From Thermosynechococcus sp. M98_K2018_005 (lineage in GTDB: Bacteria > Cyanobacteriota > Cyanobacteriia > Thermosynechococcales > Thermosynechococcaceae): a DNA stretch of 38,567 nt. A program made the position numbers and the translations under genes. This document shows, one piece after another, positions 8,621 through 18,479 of this stretch. The stretch lies in contig NZ_DVEH01000049.1 of the NCBI RefSeq assembly GCF_015295825.1, forward strand, positions 1 through 38,567, in the 5' to 3' direction. Every line of letters begins with the position of its first letter. Positions within the stretch are counted from its first letter, which is position 1. The notes beneath the pieces are model-generated. The model saw nothing but the letters and a program-made list of their open reading frames with translations. It did no database searches and was not told the DNA's origin.

Positions 8621-8645
8621 AGGGGGGGAAACGACCCCCCTATTT
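8621..8645 (+). terminator. Rho-independent type terminator of the rbcLXS operon
   Basis: Seven G, a short AAACGA loop and six C form a very stable stem, followed by TATTT. It lies between the end of rbcS and the end of the convergent valS gene. The T-rich side is on the plus strand only, so it is oriented to stop rbc transcription. Confidence 0.75.
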
Positions 8646-8706
8646 CACGTTAACGAGGCGAGCGATCGCGCAAATAGGCTTTGACCCAATGATTTTGGGC
8701 TGCTCA

Positions 8707-11448
8707 TCAGGATTGGGTGTAGGCATCGGCACTTAGGGACTGGAGTCGACGCTCAATAATCATGAGTTGCTGTTGGGCAGCGGTCAATTGCGCCTGAGCC
8801 GTAGCGACCACCTCTGGTTGGGCTTTGTTGACAAAATTGGGGTTGTTGAGGCGAGCGGTTAAGGATTGAAGGTCCTTCGTCAGGCGATCGCCCTCCTTCT
8901 GGAGTTTTGTCACCAAGGCCTCCACATCCACGACCCCCGCAAGGGGAATGAGCACCTCGCTTTTGCCAACCACACCACTAAACACCTGCTGCGGAATTTG
9001 CAGTCCGGTACCAATGGTTAGCGACTCGAGACGCGCCAAGTGTTGAATATCCGCCGCCCCAGCCTCAAAGATCGGCGCTTCCTCAGGATTGGCCTCAATC
9101 AAGGCCGTAATATACAACCCCGGCTTAATCCCCGCCTCTGCCCGCAGATTGCGAATCGTGCGGATGGTTTCAATCAAAAGACTAAATTGGGCTTCAAGGT
9201 CAGGATCAATGGCGCGGCGATTCACTTTCGGGTAGGGTTGTAGGGCTAAAACTGCACTGTCTCCCACCTGATGTAGCGTGTGCCAAATCTCCTCTGTGAT
9301 GTGGGGCATGAAAGGATGGAGCAGCTTTAAGGTGCCATCGAGAACCGTGGCCAGTACCTGCTGAGCGGTGCGCTTGGCTTTGGTGTTTTCCCCTTGCAAA
9401 CGGGGTTTGACCAGTTCAATGTACCAGTCGCAAAAATCCCCCCAGATGAATTCGTAGAGTCCCTTGGCCGCCTCCCCAAGGCCATAGCTTTCAATGCGTT
9501 CGCGGGTGGTTTGAATGGCCGTGTGGTAGCGACTGAGAATCCAGCGATCGCTGGCCGCCAAGTCCCGCCGCTGCGGTCTTCCCAACTGGCTGGGAGTTTG
9601 TCCCTCTAGATTCAGCAGCACAAAGCGAGAGGCATTCCAGAGCTTGTTGGCAAAGTTGCGAGCGGCCTCGACGGTTGCCGATTCATCAGTTTTGCGATTG
9701 TAGGCCAAGCGAATATCCTGACCGGCGCCCACCACTTCCTTGACCAAGCTATAGCGCAGCGCATCAGTACCGTATTTTTCAATTAAGATCAGCGGGTCAA
9801 TGCCATTGTTGGCCGACTTGGACATTTTTTTGTTGTTTTCATCCCGCACCAAGCCGTGGATATAGACATCGCGGAAGGGAATTTTACCCGTGAAGTACTG
9901 CCCCATCATTGTCATCCGCGCCACCCAGAAAAAGATGATGTCAAACCCGGTCACAAGGGTGGTGTTGGGGTAATAGCAGCGATAGTCTGGCGTATCATCG
10001 GGCCAGCCTAGGGTAGAAAAGGGCCATAGACCAGAGGAAAACCATGTATCCAGTACGTCCTGATCCTGCTGGAGTTGAACCTCCTTGCCAAATTGGGCGA
10101 TCGCCTTGGCACGGGCAGCGGCCTCATCCATCGCCACCACAAAGGGCGTGTCATCGCGCACTTCGCCCTCGGTTTCACTGACCACATACCAAGCGGGAAT
10201 TTGATGCCCCCACCACAGTTGCCGTGAAATACACCAATCCCGCAAGTTGACCAGCCAATCGCGATAGACCTTTGCCCAGCGATCGGGAATAAAGCGGGGG
10301 GAGTGCTTTTTATCCAGTGCCTTAAGGGTGGCATCCGCTAGGGGACGAATTTTCACAAACCATTGAGTAGAGAGGAGCGGTTCAATGGGTACTTTGCCGC
10401 GATCGCTATAGGGAACGGTGTGTTTATAGTCCTCCACCTGCACCAAAAAGCCCTCTGCCTCTAGGCGAGCCACCACCTGTTTACGCGCCACAAAGCGATC
10501 CAGACCCGCAAACTCCCCAGCATTCTCATTGAGGGTGCCATCCTTATTCATCAAGTTAATCATGGCTAAGTGATGGCGTTGCCCCATGACAAAATCATTG
10601 GGATCGTGGGCTGGGGTGACTTTCACACAGCCAGTGCCAAAGGTGGGATCCACTGAGGGATCGCCAATAATGGGAATTTCCCGATTCATCAGGGGAAGAC
10701 GCAGCGTTTTGCCAATTAAATGGCGATAGCGATCGTCCTCAGGGTGAACCGCCACCGCTGTATCTCCCAGCATCGTTTCTGGACGGGTCGTCGCCACCTC
10801 CAAATATCCTGAGCCATCCGTCAGAGGATAGCGAAAATACCAGAGATGCCCCTGGACTTCACGGTTTTCCACCTCCAAATCCGAGACCGCCGATTGACTG
10901 GCGGGGCACCAGTTCACCAAATACTTACCGCGATAGATCAGCCCTGCTTCATAGAGGCGATTAAAAGCGGTCAGCACCGCCCGCGACAAGCCCTCGTCCA
11001 TTGTGAAGCGTTCGCGCGACCAATCCACCGACAATCCCAAGCGACGAATTTGACGAACAATCGTATTGCCCGATGACTCCTTCCATGCCCAAGCCCGCTG
11101 GAGATAGGCGTCTCGTCCCAAGGCAAAGCGGTTGGTGCCCTCCGCCTGCAACTGTTGATCCAAAATCGTGCTAACAGCAATACTGGCATGGTCTGTCCCC
11201 GGCAGCCAGAGGACGTTGCGGCCAATCATGCGGTGATAGCGAATCAGCACATCAATCAGGGCGTGCTCAAAGGCGTGCCCCATGTGCAAACTACCGGTGA
11301 CATTAGGAGGCGGAATGACGATGCAATAGGGCTTGCCGGGGTGGTTGGGGTCAGCGTGAAAGACACCCCTGCTTTCCCAAAGCTGTTGCCACTTGGCCTC
11401 CGTTTGCTTGGGATCGTATTGACTGGGGAGGGTAATCGCGTCGGTCAT
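8707..11448 (-). CDS. valS: Valyl-tRNA synthetase
   Basis: Class I aminoacyl-tRNA synthetase that charges tRNA-Val, 913 residues from the chosen start. The HIGH motif appears as HMGH (residues 55-58, in [18 protein letters not shown]), the editing domain is present in the middle, and the KMSKS loop reads [12 protein letters not shown]. The C-terminal 70 residues form the coiled-coil tRNA-binding arm typical of ValRS ([16 protein letters not shown]). I chose the ATG at 11448 because the alternative in-frame GTG at 11460 has the nearest purine-rich site (GGAG) only two bases away. It follows fabG closely on the same strand. Confidence 0.97.
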   Translation of the reverse strand: MTDAITLPSQYDPKQTEAKWQQLWESRGVFHADPNHPGKPYCIVIPPPNVTGSLHMGHAFEHALIDVLIRYHRMIGRNVLWLPGTDHASIAVSTILDQQLQAEGTNRFALGRDAYLQRAWAWKESSGNTIVRQIRRLGLSVDWSRERFTMDEGLSRAVLTAFNRLYEAGLIYRGKYLVNWCPASQSAVSDLEVENREVQGHLWYFRYPLTDGSGYLEVATTRPETMLGDTAVAVHPEDDRYRHLIGKTLRLPLMNREIPIIGDPSVDPTFGTGCVKVTPAHDPNDFVMGQRHHLAMINLMNKDGTLNENAGEFAGLDRFVARKQVVARLEAEGFLVQVEDYKHTVPYSDRGKVPIEPLLSTQWFVKIRPLADATLKALDKKHSPRFIPDRWAKVYRDWLVNLRDWCISRQLWWGHQIPAWYVVSETEGEVRDDTPFVVAMDEAAARAKAIAQFGKEVQLQQDQDVLDTWFSSGLWPFSTLGWPDDTPDYRCYYPNTTLVTGFDIIFFWVARMTMMGQYFTGKIPFRDVYIHGLVRDENNKKMSKSANNGIDPLILIEKYGTDALRYSLVKEVVGAGQDIRLAYNRKTDESATVEAARNFANKLWNASRFVLLNLEGQTPSQLGRPQRRDLAASDRWILSRYHTAIQTTRERIESYGLGEAAKGLYEFIWGDFCDWYIELVKPRLQGENTKAKRTAQQVLATVLDGTLKLLHPFMPHITEEIWHTLHQVGDSAVLALQPYPKVNRRAIDPDLEAQFSLLIETIRTIRNLRAEAGIKPGLYITALIEANPEEAPIFEAGAADIQHLARLESLTIGTGLQIPQQVFSGVVGKSEVLIPLAGVVDVEALVTKLQKEGDRLTKDLQSLTARLNNPNFVNKAQPEVVATAQAQLTAAQQQLMIIERRLQSLSADAYTQS

Positions 11449-11473
11449 GGGTTGCTGCACTACTCCAAGGCGC

Positions 11474-12223
<750 letters not shown>

Positions 12224-12378
12224 CTAAAGGGCAAAAATGCTGCACGTATGGATAACCCATCACAAATTTTAACAGCCGATGTTACCCCTCTTGGGGCTAG
12301 GGCATCTCATCCCAGTAGATCAACACTCGAGGCAGTATTTTTAGGTGGAGCGATCGCGCCAATCAGACACTTCCTCTA

Positions 12379-12409
12379 GCGCAGTGAAGTCGTAGGAGTG
12401 CTTCTGCGC
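12379..12409 (-). terminator. Possible hairpin at the end of the Mrp operon
   Basis: GCGCAGTGAAG and CTTCTGCGC form an inverted repeat with a two-base bulge around an 11-base loop. It lies about 35 bases beyond the stop of mrpB in the direction of Mrp transcription and before the fabG promoter area. It lacks a clear T-run, so a terminator role is only plausible. The rest of the 233-base gap between fabG and mrpB shows nothing I can name. Confidence 0.35.
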
Positions 12410-12444
12410 GACTTAGCTTGGTAAGCTTCTACAGGAGTATTGGA

Positions 12445-13104
12445 TTAAAGCAGGCCGCGATAGCGAATAAAGGTCAGCACTGCTGCCCACGACCCCAAGG
12501 CCACTTTCAGGGCAATGAGGATATTCAGCCAAGGGATCCAGCCACCACTGAGGAGCGTGCCAAACCGACCCGCAGGCAAGGCCACCCCCATTAACAGACT
12601 GGCACCGCAGAGAATAAAAACCATCACGGAGATTTTTTCCCATGTGGCGGCATGGAAGCGACGATAAATGCTCTCTAGCCACTCTGGGGCTGAGGTAATG
12701 GCCACAAGACCGATCGCCGTTCCGCCAGCAACGCCAGCCGCAAATCCGCCGCCTGGACTCAGGTGCCCCCGCAAGGCCAACTCAATACACACAAGGGAGC
12801 AAATGGTGGCGCCAAATCTTGCCAAAACAATCGAGGGCTGATCATTAAAGCGGCTAACGTGGCCTAGGGGTTTTTCATTGCTGAGCAAATACTGCGCCCC
12901 CATGATGGCAAGGGTGAATACCACCACTTCAAAAATGGTGTCGTACAAGCGATTGCGCAAAATCACAGCCGTAACGGCATTGGGAATTGCACTCTGGTTA
13001 ACAAGAGTTTCGACAATGGGAATTGTTGGTACCGCAGCTAGGGTGGGGATCATCAGCATTTTCACCAGCAGTAGCACTGCCGCAATGCCATAGAACCAAA
13101 TCAT
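12445..13104 (-). CDS. mrpB: Mrp-type Na+/H+ antiporter subunit B (MnhB domain)
   Basis: Membrane subunit of a multisubunit cation/proton antiporter, 219 residues with about six hydrophobic segments. The MnhB signature is LRGHLSPGGGFAAGVAGG in the middle of the protein. The N-terminal third, before the MnhB domain, resembles the small MbhE-like/MrpA-end region often fused or adjacent to it. The ATG overlaps the TGA of the upstream DUF4040 gene (ATGA), indicating translational coupling. It is the last gene of the leftward cluster C-D-E-F-G-DUF4040-B. Confidence 0.85.
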   Translation of the reverse strand: MIWFYGIAAVLLLVKMLMIPTLAAVPTIPIVETLVNQSAIPNAVTAVILRNRLYDTIFEVVVFTLAIMGAQYLLSNEKPLGHVSRFNDQPSIVLARFGATICSLVCIELALRGHLSPGGGFAAGVAGGTAIGLVAITSAPEWLESIYRRFHAATWEKISVMVFILCGASLLMGVALPAGRFGTLLSGGWIPWLNILIALKVALGSWAAVLTFIRYRGLL

Positions 13105-13631
13105 GTCGCTGACTCCTCTTCACTGGGCAAGGGGTAATATACGAGTTCTGTGAGACTGGTAAGGTGGGGCTTGAGGATGGTGTAAAGGCGTGCTACACGG
13201 GTCATCGTTAATAATTGAGTGGTTTCTTCAGCGCATAGGGCATGGATCTCGCGATCGCGGAGCGCTATTTTGAGTTGCTCCAACGTGGGATAGATGATTA
13301 ATTCAACACGCAAATGATAGGGGGCAAGGGCTTCACGAATGGCTCCCAGTAAATGATCCAAGCTATCGGTGGAGAGTGCCGAAGCTAAGATGCCCAATCG
13401 CACCACCAAGGAAGAGCGCACTGCAACCGCGTAGAGCATAATCGAGAGCATCGTTCCCACAAGGGCTTCGGTCAGCGCCACATCGGCAGCGCCGAGAATG
13501 GCATAGAGGAGAGCCGCCACCGCACCAATAATGCCGCGAATTACAAGGGCATGGTAGGGATTCTTCTGAAACACCAGCATCAGAGTGGTTAGGGGTAGGA
13601 GTGCAGTGACGGCAATGAGCCAGCTATCCAT
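13101..13631 (-). CDS. DUF4040 (MrpA C-terminal / MbhD-like) antiporter subunit with extra soluble tail
   Basis: Protein of 176 residues. The first 90 hold about three transmembrane helices with the motif ALLYAILGAADVALTEALVG, the DUF4040/MbhD domain that in classical Mrp systems is the C-terminal part of the large MrpA protein. Here it is a separate gene. After residue 90 follows about 85 residues of soluble, partly charged sequence with no membrane segment (containing LREIHALCAEETTQLL-like text, here RDREIHALCAEETTQLL), whose role I do not recognise. Its start overlaps the end of mrpG by eight bases and its stop overlaps the mrpB start. Confidence 0.8.
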   Translation of the reverse strand: MDSWLIAVTALLPLTTLMLVFQKNPYHALVIRGIIGAVAALLYAILGAADVALTEALVGTMLSIMLYAVAVRSSLVVRLGILASALSTDSLDHLLGAIREALAPYHLRVELIIYPTLEQLKIALRDREIHALCAEETTQLLTMTRVARLYTILKPHLTSLTELVYYPLPSEEESAT

Positions 13632-13905
13632 CAGTGTCCTCCCCTTGGGAGCAGTAGGCCAAAACGTAGCCCAGAATGGTGTTCCAGAGGGCGAGGGAGA
13701 TCAATGCCAAGACCAGAAGCGGCCATTCGCGGGGAATGCGCAGCAAAACGCCGATCATGATGGCCATCGAACCTAAGGTATCGGAGACTGACAAGAAATG
13801 TAGTTTATAGAGGGGCGATCGCCGACCCACCAGCGGCCATGTTCCCCACAGCCAAAGAAAGAGACCAAAACTAATACAGGCATAACTGATCCACTGTAAA
13901 ATCAC
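13624..13905 (-). CDS. mrpG: Mrp-type Na+/H+ antiporter subunit G
   Basis: Small membrane protein of 93 residues with three hydrophobic helices. The segment LYKLHFLSVSDTLGSMAIMIG is close to the MnhG/PhaG family pattern in which the first helix is followed by a short loop and an SxxDTxG-like sequence. The start is GTG at 13905, with a strong GGAGGGGG three bases upstream, rather close. It lies 11 bases after mrpF and overlaps the next gene by eight bases. Confidence 0.8.
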   Translation of the reverse strand: MILQWISYACISFGLFLWLWGTWPLVGRRSPLYKLHFLSVSDTLGSMAIMIGVLLRIPREWPLLVLALISLALWNTILGYVLAYCSQGEDTDG

Positions 13906-13916
13906 TTACCCCCTCC

Positions 13917-14177
13917 CTAAAGATTGGCGACATCCCGTAGTCGCCGCAGAATCTGCGCCAGGAGCATCAGGGCACCATTGCCCACACTGAGAATGATCAC
14001 CCCCACAATGCCAATCATCCAATCATCCCGCTGCACCGACACCAGCAAAATCATAATTGCTGCTTTTGTGGCAATACTGGCAAAGGCAAGCATCTTCGAC
14101 CAGATGTGCTCCCCCTTCCAAGCAGCATAGAGGGGAATGCCCAGAATCAGCAGCATGATGACTAAAAAGGCCGTCAT
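13917..14177 (-). CDS. mrpF: Mrp-type Na+/H+ antiporter subunit F
   Basis: Membrane protein of 86 residues with three predicted helices, the usual size and layout of MnhF/PhaF. The central KMLAFASIATKAAIMILL and the acidic RDDWM loop between helices two and three fit the family. Its ATG overlaps the TGA of mrpE (ATGA at 14177-14174), so translation is probably coupled. Assignment rests on size, hydropathy and gene order as much as on motif. Confidence 0.78.
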   Translation of the reverse strand: MTAFLVIMLLILGIPLYAAWKGEHIWSKMLAFASIATKAAIMILLVSVQRDDWMIGIVGVIILSVGNGALMLLAQILRRLRDVANL

Positions 14178-14563
14178 TTTTCGGGTCTGCGCTCCACGAG
14201 TTGATGCACTTCAAACCAGCCCTCCTCGTCGTAGTGCAGCACGATCGTCTTGGGGGTGAAGGTAATCGTAAAAATATCCAGAAAAATCAGACCGGGGGCA
14301 CGAGTGGGATCAACGGGTTCACGGACGATCGCTTCATGACGATGGGGACGCACCATCATTTCAATAGCTTCAATATAGGCCCGGGGGACAGCCATCGCCA
14401 CTTTCCCTAGGGTACTCAGCCACTGCTGCAGTGTTGCCACCCCCCCCCGCCCTTGGGGCAGCAGGAGCGAAACCAAAATACCAATCGCCAGATTGACCAA
14501 GCCAAAGTCCGCCGTCAGCAGCAGCCAAATTGTTAGGCGCAGGGCAAAGTTCAAATAATTCAT
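14174..14563 (-). CDS. mrpE: Mrp-type Na+/H+ antiporter subunit E
   Basis: MnhE family protein of 129 residues: two N-terminal membrane helices followed by a cytoplasmic beta-rich domain. Sequence features are LTIWLLLTADFGLVNLAIGI and the late strand TITFTPKTIVLHYDEEG, equivalent to the TPGT segment of MnhE. The start is the ATG at 14563, which overlaps the TGA of mrpD (ATGA); the open frame continues upstream inside mrpD but that part is only the shadow of mrpD. It overlaps mrpF the same way at its end. Confidence 0.85.
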   Translation of the reverse strand: MNYLNFALRLTIWLLLTADFGLVNLAIGILVSLLLPQGRGGVATLQQWLSTLGKVAMAVPRAYIEAIEMMVRPHRHEAIVREPVDPTRAPGLIFLDIFTITFTPKTIVLHYDEEGWFEVHQLVERRPEK

Positions 14564-15990
14564 AGCGCTAACCCCACCAAGCCAAGTAAGAGTAACAGCA
14601 TCATCCCTAGAAGATGCTCTAGACGCTCCCAAGCCCCTTGCCAAGCGGATTCCCAGCGGGAGACCCCCAAGGCCACTAGACCCCACCCCACCAAGGGCGG
14701 TAAAAAGGCGCGTAGCAAACTCATGCCACTGCCGTAGGCTTCCATGTAGGCGGCATTGGCCAGAAATAGCCCACCCAAGAGCACCATTGTGGCGGCACTA
14801 TAGCCCACGGGCATAAGAGTCTTGCTGGGATAGCGGGGCAAAAAGAGGAATTTACTGTAAATTGTCGCGGTCAAAAAGCCAGCACCATAGAGGAGTCCCT
14901 GCTGCCACGGATCAAGGTAACTCAGGGTCAAGGCCTTAGCGGGGAATCCAGCAAGGAAGGGCACACCGACAATGCCATAACCGGCAATCATCAGGGCGAT
15001 CGCCACTGGGCGCGGCAGACCCTCTTGGCGCAATTCACTAAGACGATAGTGGCGCAGTTCCCCCACACTCAAAAAAAGACTAGCCTTGGCTAAGCCGTGC
15101 ATCAGGGCATACAAGCCCGCCGCCGGGGGGGCAATGATCACCCACCCCAACTGGCCAAGGGTACTAAAGCTGAGCATCCGTCGCACATCATCGGCCACCA
15201 AGGCGAATATGGGGCCAAAAAAGATCGAGGCGAGGGCAAACAGCCGTACAATATCGGCAATGTTGCTATAGAGCAGACTAACGCGAGCAAGGCTAAACAC
15301 CCCAGCATTTTCGACAATGCCGGCTAGGAGAGCAGCAACCACAGGGGCAGCAACGACATTGGTCTGGGGCAACCAAAGCCCACCAATGAAAATGGCGCCC
15401 TTGGCTAACAATGCCATCAAAATCAGCGCCACGGCCTCTGGCGGTGCCTGCATCAGGGCACTAAAGGCAAAGGTATGGTTTGTCTGATAAACGAGAGCCA
15501 CCCCCATGAGATAAAAGAGCATGGCCACGTTGCTCACCATCAGGTAGCGCAGGCCAATCCAGAGGGGGCGATCGCGACGGGGATAGGCAATCAACAAAAA
15601 GACAACAATCCCCAGCACCTCAACATTGACGTAGAGACTGAGGAAATCCGCGGAAATAAAGACGGTGTTGGCACAGCCGTGGAGCAGACACAGCAGCACA
15701 TAGAAGAACGCTTTATAACCCTCCTGCCATGTATGTAACAGTGCTGCCAAAATCACAAGGGCATTGGTGACAATAAAGTAGCCACTGAGGGGGTCAATGC
15801 TCAGGGAAACGCCAAAGCTATCGAGAAGGACAAACGCAGTGTTGACTTGGTTGATGGCGATGCCTAAGCCGACACAAAGGGAAACAAGGGCGATCGCCAG
15901 TGTCAGACCCCGCGCCAAGGAGGGCAGCAAATAAAGGGTTAAGCCAGCCACAAACGGCAACAAAATCCAAGCGATCGCCAGCTCCGTCAT
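14560..15990 (-). CDS. mrpD: Mrp-type Na+/H+ antiporter subunit D (NdhD/NuoM-like)
   Basis: Large polytopic membrane protein of 476 residues, homologous to the proton-pumping subunits NuoL/M/N of complex I; cyanobacterial members are sometimes named ndhD5 or ndhD6. It has about 14 hydrophobic segments, a conserved glutamate in helix five (SLYVNVEVLGIVVFLLIAY) and a lysine-bearing helix ALLAKGAIFIGGLWLPQ. The HGLAKASLFLSVGEL segment matches the NuoM-type discontinuous helix. I chose ATG at 15990, which has AGGAAG five bases upstream; the GTG at 15996 would place that site over the start. It begins nine bases after mrpC ends. Confidence 0.9.
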   Translation of the reverse strand: MTELAIAWILLPFVAGLTLYLLPSLARGLTLAIALVSLCVGLGIAINQVNTAFVLLDSFGVSLSIDPLSGYFIVTNALVILAALLHTWQEGYKAFFYVLLCLLHGCANTVFISADFLSLYVNVEVLGIVVFLLIAYPRRDRPLWIGLRYLMVSNVAMLFYLMGVALVYQTNHTFAFSALMQAPPEAVALILMALLAKGAIFIGGLWLPQTNVVAAPVVAALLAGIVENAGVFSLARVSLLYSNIADIVRLFALASIFFGPIFALVADDVRRMLSFSTLGQLGWVIIAPPAAGLYALMHGLAKASLFLSVGELRHYRLSELRQEGLPRPVAIALMIAGYGIVGVPFLAGFPAKALTLSYLDPWQQGLLYGAGFLTATIYSKFLFLPRYPSKTLMPVGYSAATMVLLGGLFLANAAYMEAYGSGMSLLRAFLPPLVGWGLVALGVSRWESAWQGAWERLEHLLGMMLLLLLGLVGLAL

Positions 15991-15999
15991 TGCCACTTC

Positions 16000-16341
16000 C
16001 TACAGATACTTTTGATCAATTTCTGGGGTTTCTAAAGTCGGGTTATCCCGCGCTAGCTTCATTGCCGCCACCAGCATCAGCGTTTGAATCGAAAGGCCAA
16101 TCACGATCGCCGTTAAAATCACGGCTTGGGGTACGGGGTCGGCATAGGCAGCATCAAAGGCTCCACCACGGGCAATGGGGGTGACCAGACCACTGTGGGT
16201 GGCAATGACCACAAACAAAGCCACCACCCCGGTACTCATGACATCCATTGTCACAATCTTCATTAGCAGGTTTTTCTTGACGATCGCTGCTAGAAACCCA
16301 ACAAGGATAGTGACAAAAACACTTGCTTCTAAGAAAATCAT
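16000..16341 (-). CDS. mrpC: Mrp-type Na+/H+ antiporter subunit C (NuoK-like)
   Basis: Membrane protein of 113 residues with three helices, homologous to NuoK/NdhE of complex I. The second helix with MDVMSTGVVALFVVI and the third with DPVPQAVILTAIVIGLSIQT match the MnhC pattern (DPxPQALVLTAIVIG). It is the first gene of the leftward Mrp operon. The ATG is preceded by AGGG on the minus strand. It is divergent from ndhD across an AT-rich spacer. Confidence 0.92.
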   Translation of the reverse strand: MIFLEASVFVTILVGFLAAIVKKNLLMKIVTMDVMSTGVVALFVVIATHSGLVTPIARGGAFDAAYADPVPQAVILTAIVIGLSIQTLMLVAAMKLARDNPTLETPEIDQKYL

Positions 16342-16648
16342 GAGACCCTATTCGCAGACACCTTGGTATACAGACTTTAACATTCTGTTTTCCCTTTACA
16401 CCTCGCCCTTTGCTGTAGAACTGCACCGCCGCAACCAACGGTGAGGAACCTTAAGCACGTCAACTCCCATCTTAACTTTATTTAGATCAATATTAATTCT
16501 CTATAGAATAGATTTTTGTCAATAGCAGTGCCATGAACTTTATAATTTAGAAAAATGCTTAACAATTTGCAACATTCGACAAATAGGTATATATTCTTAC
16601 TCAGATACTTGAACAGATTACTGGACTCGTCCCTTGGGGGGTTGTCTG
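16342..16648. promoter_or_regulatory. AT-rich divergent spacer between mrpC and ndhD, with candidate ndhD promoter
   Basis: About 307 bases without a gene; from roughly 16460 to 16620 it is markedly richer in A and T than the flanking genes. On the plus strand TTGCAA (16567-16572), a 17-base spacer and TATATT (16590-16595) make a good sigma-70 type promoter, which would start the ndhD message near 16602. On the minus strand I could not place an mrpC promoter. The AT-rich block may also bind nucleoid or redox regulators, but no specific site is evident. Confidence 0.5.
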
Positions 16649-18250
16649 ATGAATGTCCAATTTCCTTGGCTAACTGTACTGACACTGCTGCCTTTAGTGG
16701 CAGCCTTTTTGATTCCCGTGTTGCCCGACCGTGAGGGGAAGACAGTCCGCTGGTATGCCCTAGCGATCGCACTCCTCGAATTTGGCCTTTCGGCAATGGT
16801 TTTCTGGCAGCACTACGATGCCCAATCCGCCCAGATCCAAATGGTGGAAACCGTGCCTTGGCTCCCGCAAATCGGCCTAAACTGGTCCCTAGCGGTTGAT
16901 GGCCTTGCTGTCCCCCTGATTTTGCTGACGGGTCTGGTAAACACAGTGGCAATCTTTGCGGCTTGGCAAGTAAAGCAAAAGCCGCGTTTATTTCATTTTC
17001 TGATGCTAGCGCTCTACAGTGCCCAAATTGGCGTCTTTGCCGCCCAAGACCTCATCCTTTTCTTCCTGATTTGGGAATTGGAACTGGTGCCCGTCTATCT
17101 GCTGATCTCCATCTGGGGCGGTGCCAAACGCCAATACGCTGCTACAAAATTCATCCTCTACACTGCCGTTGGTTCCCTCTTTATCCTCCTTGCTGGCCTA
17201 GCGATGGCCTTCTATGGCGGTGACTTTACGCTCAACATGGCGGCCTTGGGGCTCAAAGACTATCCCTTGGCACTCGAACTGCTGGCCTATGGTGGATTTC
17301 TGATTGCCTTTGGTGTCAAGCTGCCGATTTTCCCACTACACACTTGGTTGCCCGATGCCCATGGTGAAGCCTCTGCTCCGGTCTCCATGGTGTTGGCGGG
17401 AGTGCTCTTGAAAATGGGGGGCTATGGTCTAGTTCGCTTCAACTTGCAAATGCTCCCCGATGCCCACATCTACTTTGCTCCTGTTCTCATTGCCCTTGGG
17501 GTCGTGAATATTGTCTATGGCGCCCTGACCGCCTTTGGCCAAGAAAATCTAAAGCGGCGACTGGCCTACTCTTCAATTTCCCACATGGGTTTTGTGCTGC
17601 TGGGCATTGGTGCGCTCAATGGCATTGGTCTCAATGGGGCAATGCTGCAAATGCTCTCCCACGGTTTGATTGCGGCTGCCCTCTTCTTCTTGGCCGGGGT
17701 GACCTACGATCGCACCCACACATTGGCCATGGAAAAAATGAGCGGCATTGCCCAATCCATGCCGAAAACCTTTGCCCTGTTTACCGCTGGCTCTATGGCC
17801 TCGTTGGCGCTGCCCGGCATGAGCGGCTTTGTCAGTGAACTCACCGTCTTTTTGGGCTTGACCAACAGTGACGCCTACTCCACCACCTTCAAAGTAGGGG
17901 TGATTTTCCTCGCTGCCGTGGGGGTGATTATTACGCCCGTGTATCTGCTTTCGATGGTGCGCCGTGTCTTTACGGGCCAGCAAGCGGGCGATATGTTTGA
18001 CAAATTGCTTTTGGACATCAATCCCCGCGAAACGTTCATTGCTCTGTCCCTCTTGGTGCCGATTATTGCCGTGGGGATGTATCCCAAGCTGGCCACCCAA
18101 ACCTATGATGTGACCACGACGGCGATCGCCAACCATGTCCATGCGGCTCTGCCTGCTGTGGCACAGCACCATCTGCCCCTTTACGCCCAACTGACCCAAT
18201 CCGCCCCTAGCCTAGTCAGTGAAGCAACCGTTGCCGACAGTACCCTCTAG
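16649..18250 (+). CDS. ndhD: NAD(P)H-quinone oxidoreductase (NDH-1) subunit 4, NdhD
   Basis: Proton-pumping membrane subunit of the photosynthetic NDH-1 complex, which takes electrons from ferredoxin to plastoquinone and supports cyclic flow, respiration or CO2 uptake. It has 533 residues and about 14 helices. NuoM-type landmarks are [16 protein letters not shown] with its key glutamate, [20 protein letters not shown], and [18 protein letters not shown] chose the ATG at 16649; a TTG at 16634 would add five residues. Several ndhD paralogues exist in cyanobacteria (D1/D2 for respiration and cyclic flow, D3/D4 for CO2 uptake); the sequence alone does not let me decide, and no ndhF or cup gene is adjacent. 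The length and end suggest a full protein. Confidence 0.93.
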   Translation: MNVQFPWLTVLTLLPLVAAFLIPVLPDREGKTVRWYALAIALLEFGLSAMVFWQHYDAQSAQIQMVETVPWLPQIGLNWSLAVDGLAVPLILLTGLVNTVAIFAAWQVKQKPRLFHFLMLALYSAQIGVFAAQDLILFFLIWELELVPVYLLISIWGGAKRQYAATKFILYTAVGSLFILLAGLAMAFYGGDFTLNMAALGLKDYPLALELLAYGGFLIAFGVKLPIFPLHTWLPDAHGEASAPVSMVLAGVLLKMGGYGLVRFNLQMLPDAHIYFAPVLIALGVVNIVYGALTAFGQENLKRRLAYSSISHMGFVLLGIGALNGIGLNGAMLQMLSHGLIAAALFFLAGVTYDRTHTLAMEKMSGIAQSMPKTFALFTAGSMASLALPGMSGFVSELTVFLGLTNSDAYSTTFKVGVIFLAAVGVIITPVYLLSMVRRVFTGQQAGDMFDKLLLDINPRETFIALSLLVPIIAVGMYPKLATQTYDVTTTAIANHVHAALPAVAQHHLPLYAQLTQSAPSLVSEATVADSTL

Positions 18251-18345
18251 GAGTTAGGGGTGGGAATGCACCTTCTCCAACTGGCAGTTCAGGGCATTCA
18301 TTGCTAGAGTGGAGTAACGGCATTCCTGCCCTGGGGCAGATTGCA

Positions 18346-18449
18346 TACAGCCCTTTTCCCAAAGATAGTACCTGCTCAGCACTGTGAAAGCTAAGGTAGA
18401 AGAGCACCCAATCTCTTCTGTCGTCTCCATCCCCTAGAAAAGGGCTGTA
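18346..18449 (+). promoter_or_regulatory. 13-bp perfect inverted repeat flanking the cp12 leader, with candidate promoter
   Basis: TACAGCCCTTTTC (18346-18358) and GAAAAGGGCTGTA (18437-18449) are exact reverse complements, 78 bases apart, in the 229-base gap between ndhD and cp12. TTGCAT (18341-18346), a 17-base spacer and GATAGT (18364-18369) could be a promoter, in which case the left arm would lie in the promoter spacer and the right arm in the leader, suggesting paired operators. If transcription starts further upstream, both arms would be in RNA and could form a long stem ending about 30 bases before the cp12 start. Confidence 0.5.
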
Positions 18450-18479
18450 AACTGAATACGGTGATTCAATAAAGGCTCT

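Noticed and set aside
17573-18199. 208-codon open frame antisense to ndhD
   Set aside because: Opposite a clear membrane protein gene; the polar Gly/His/Gln-rich product is typical of a reversed hydrophobic gene.
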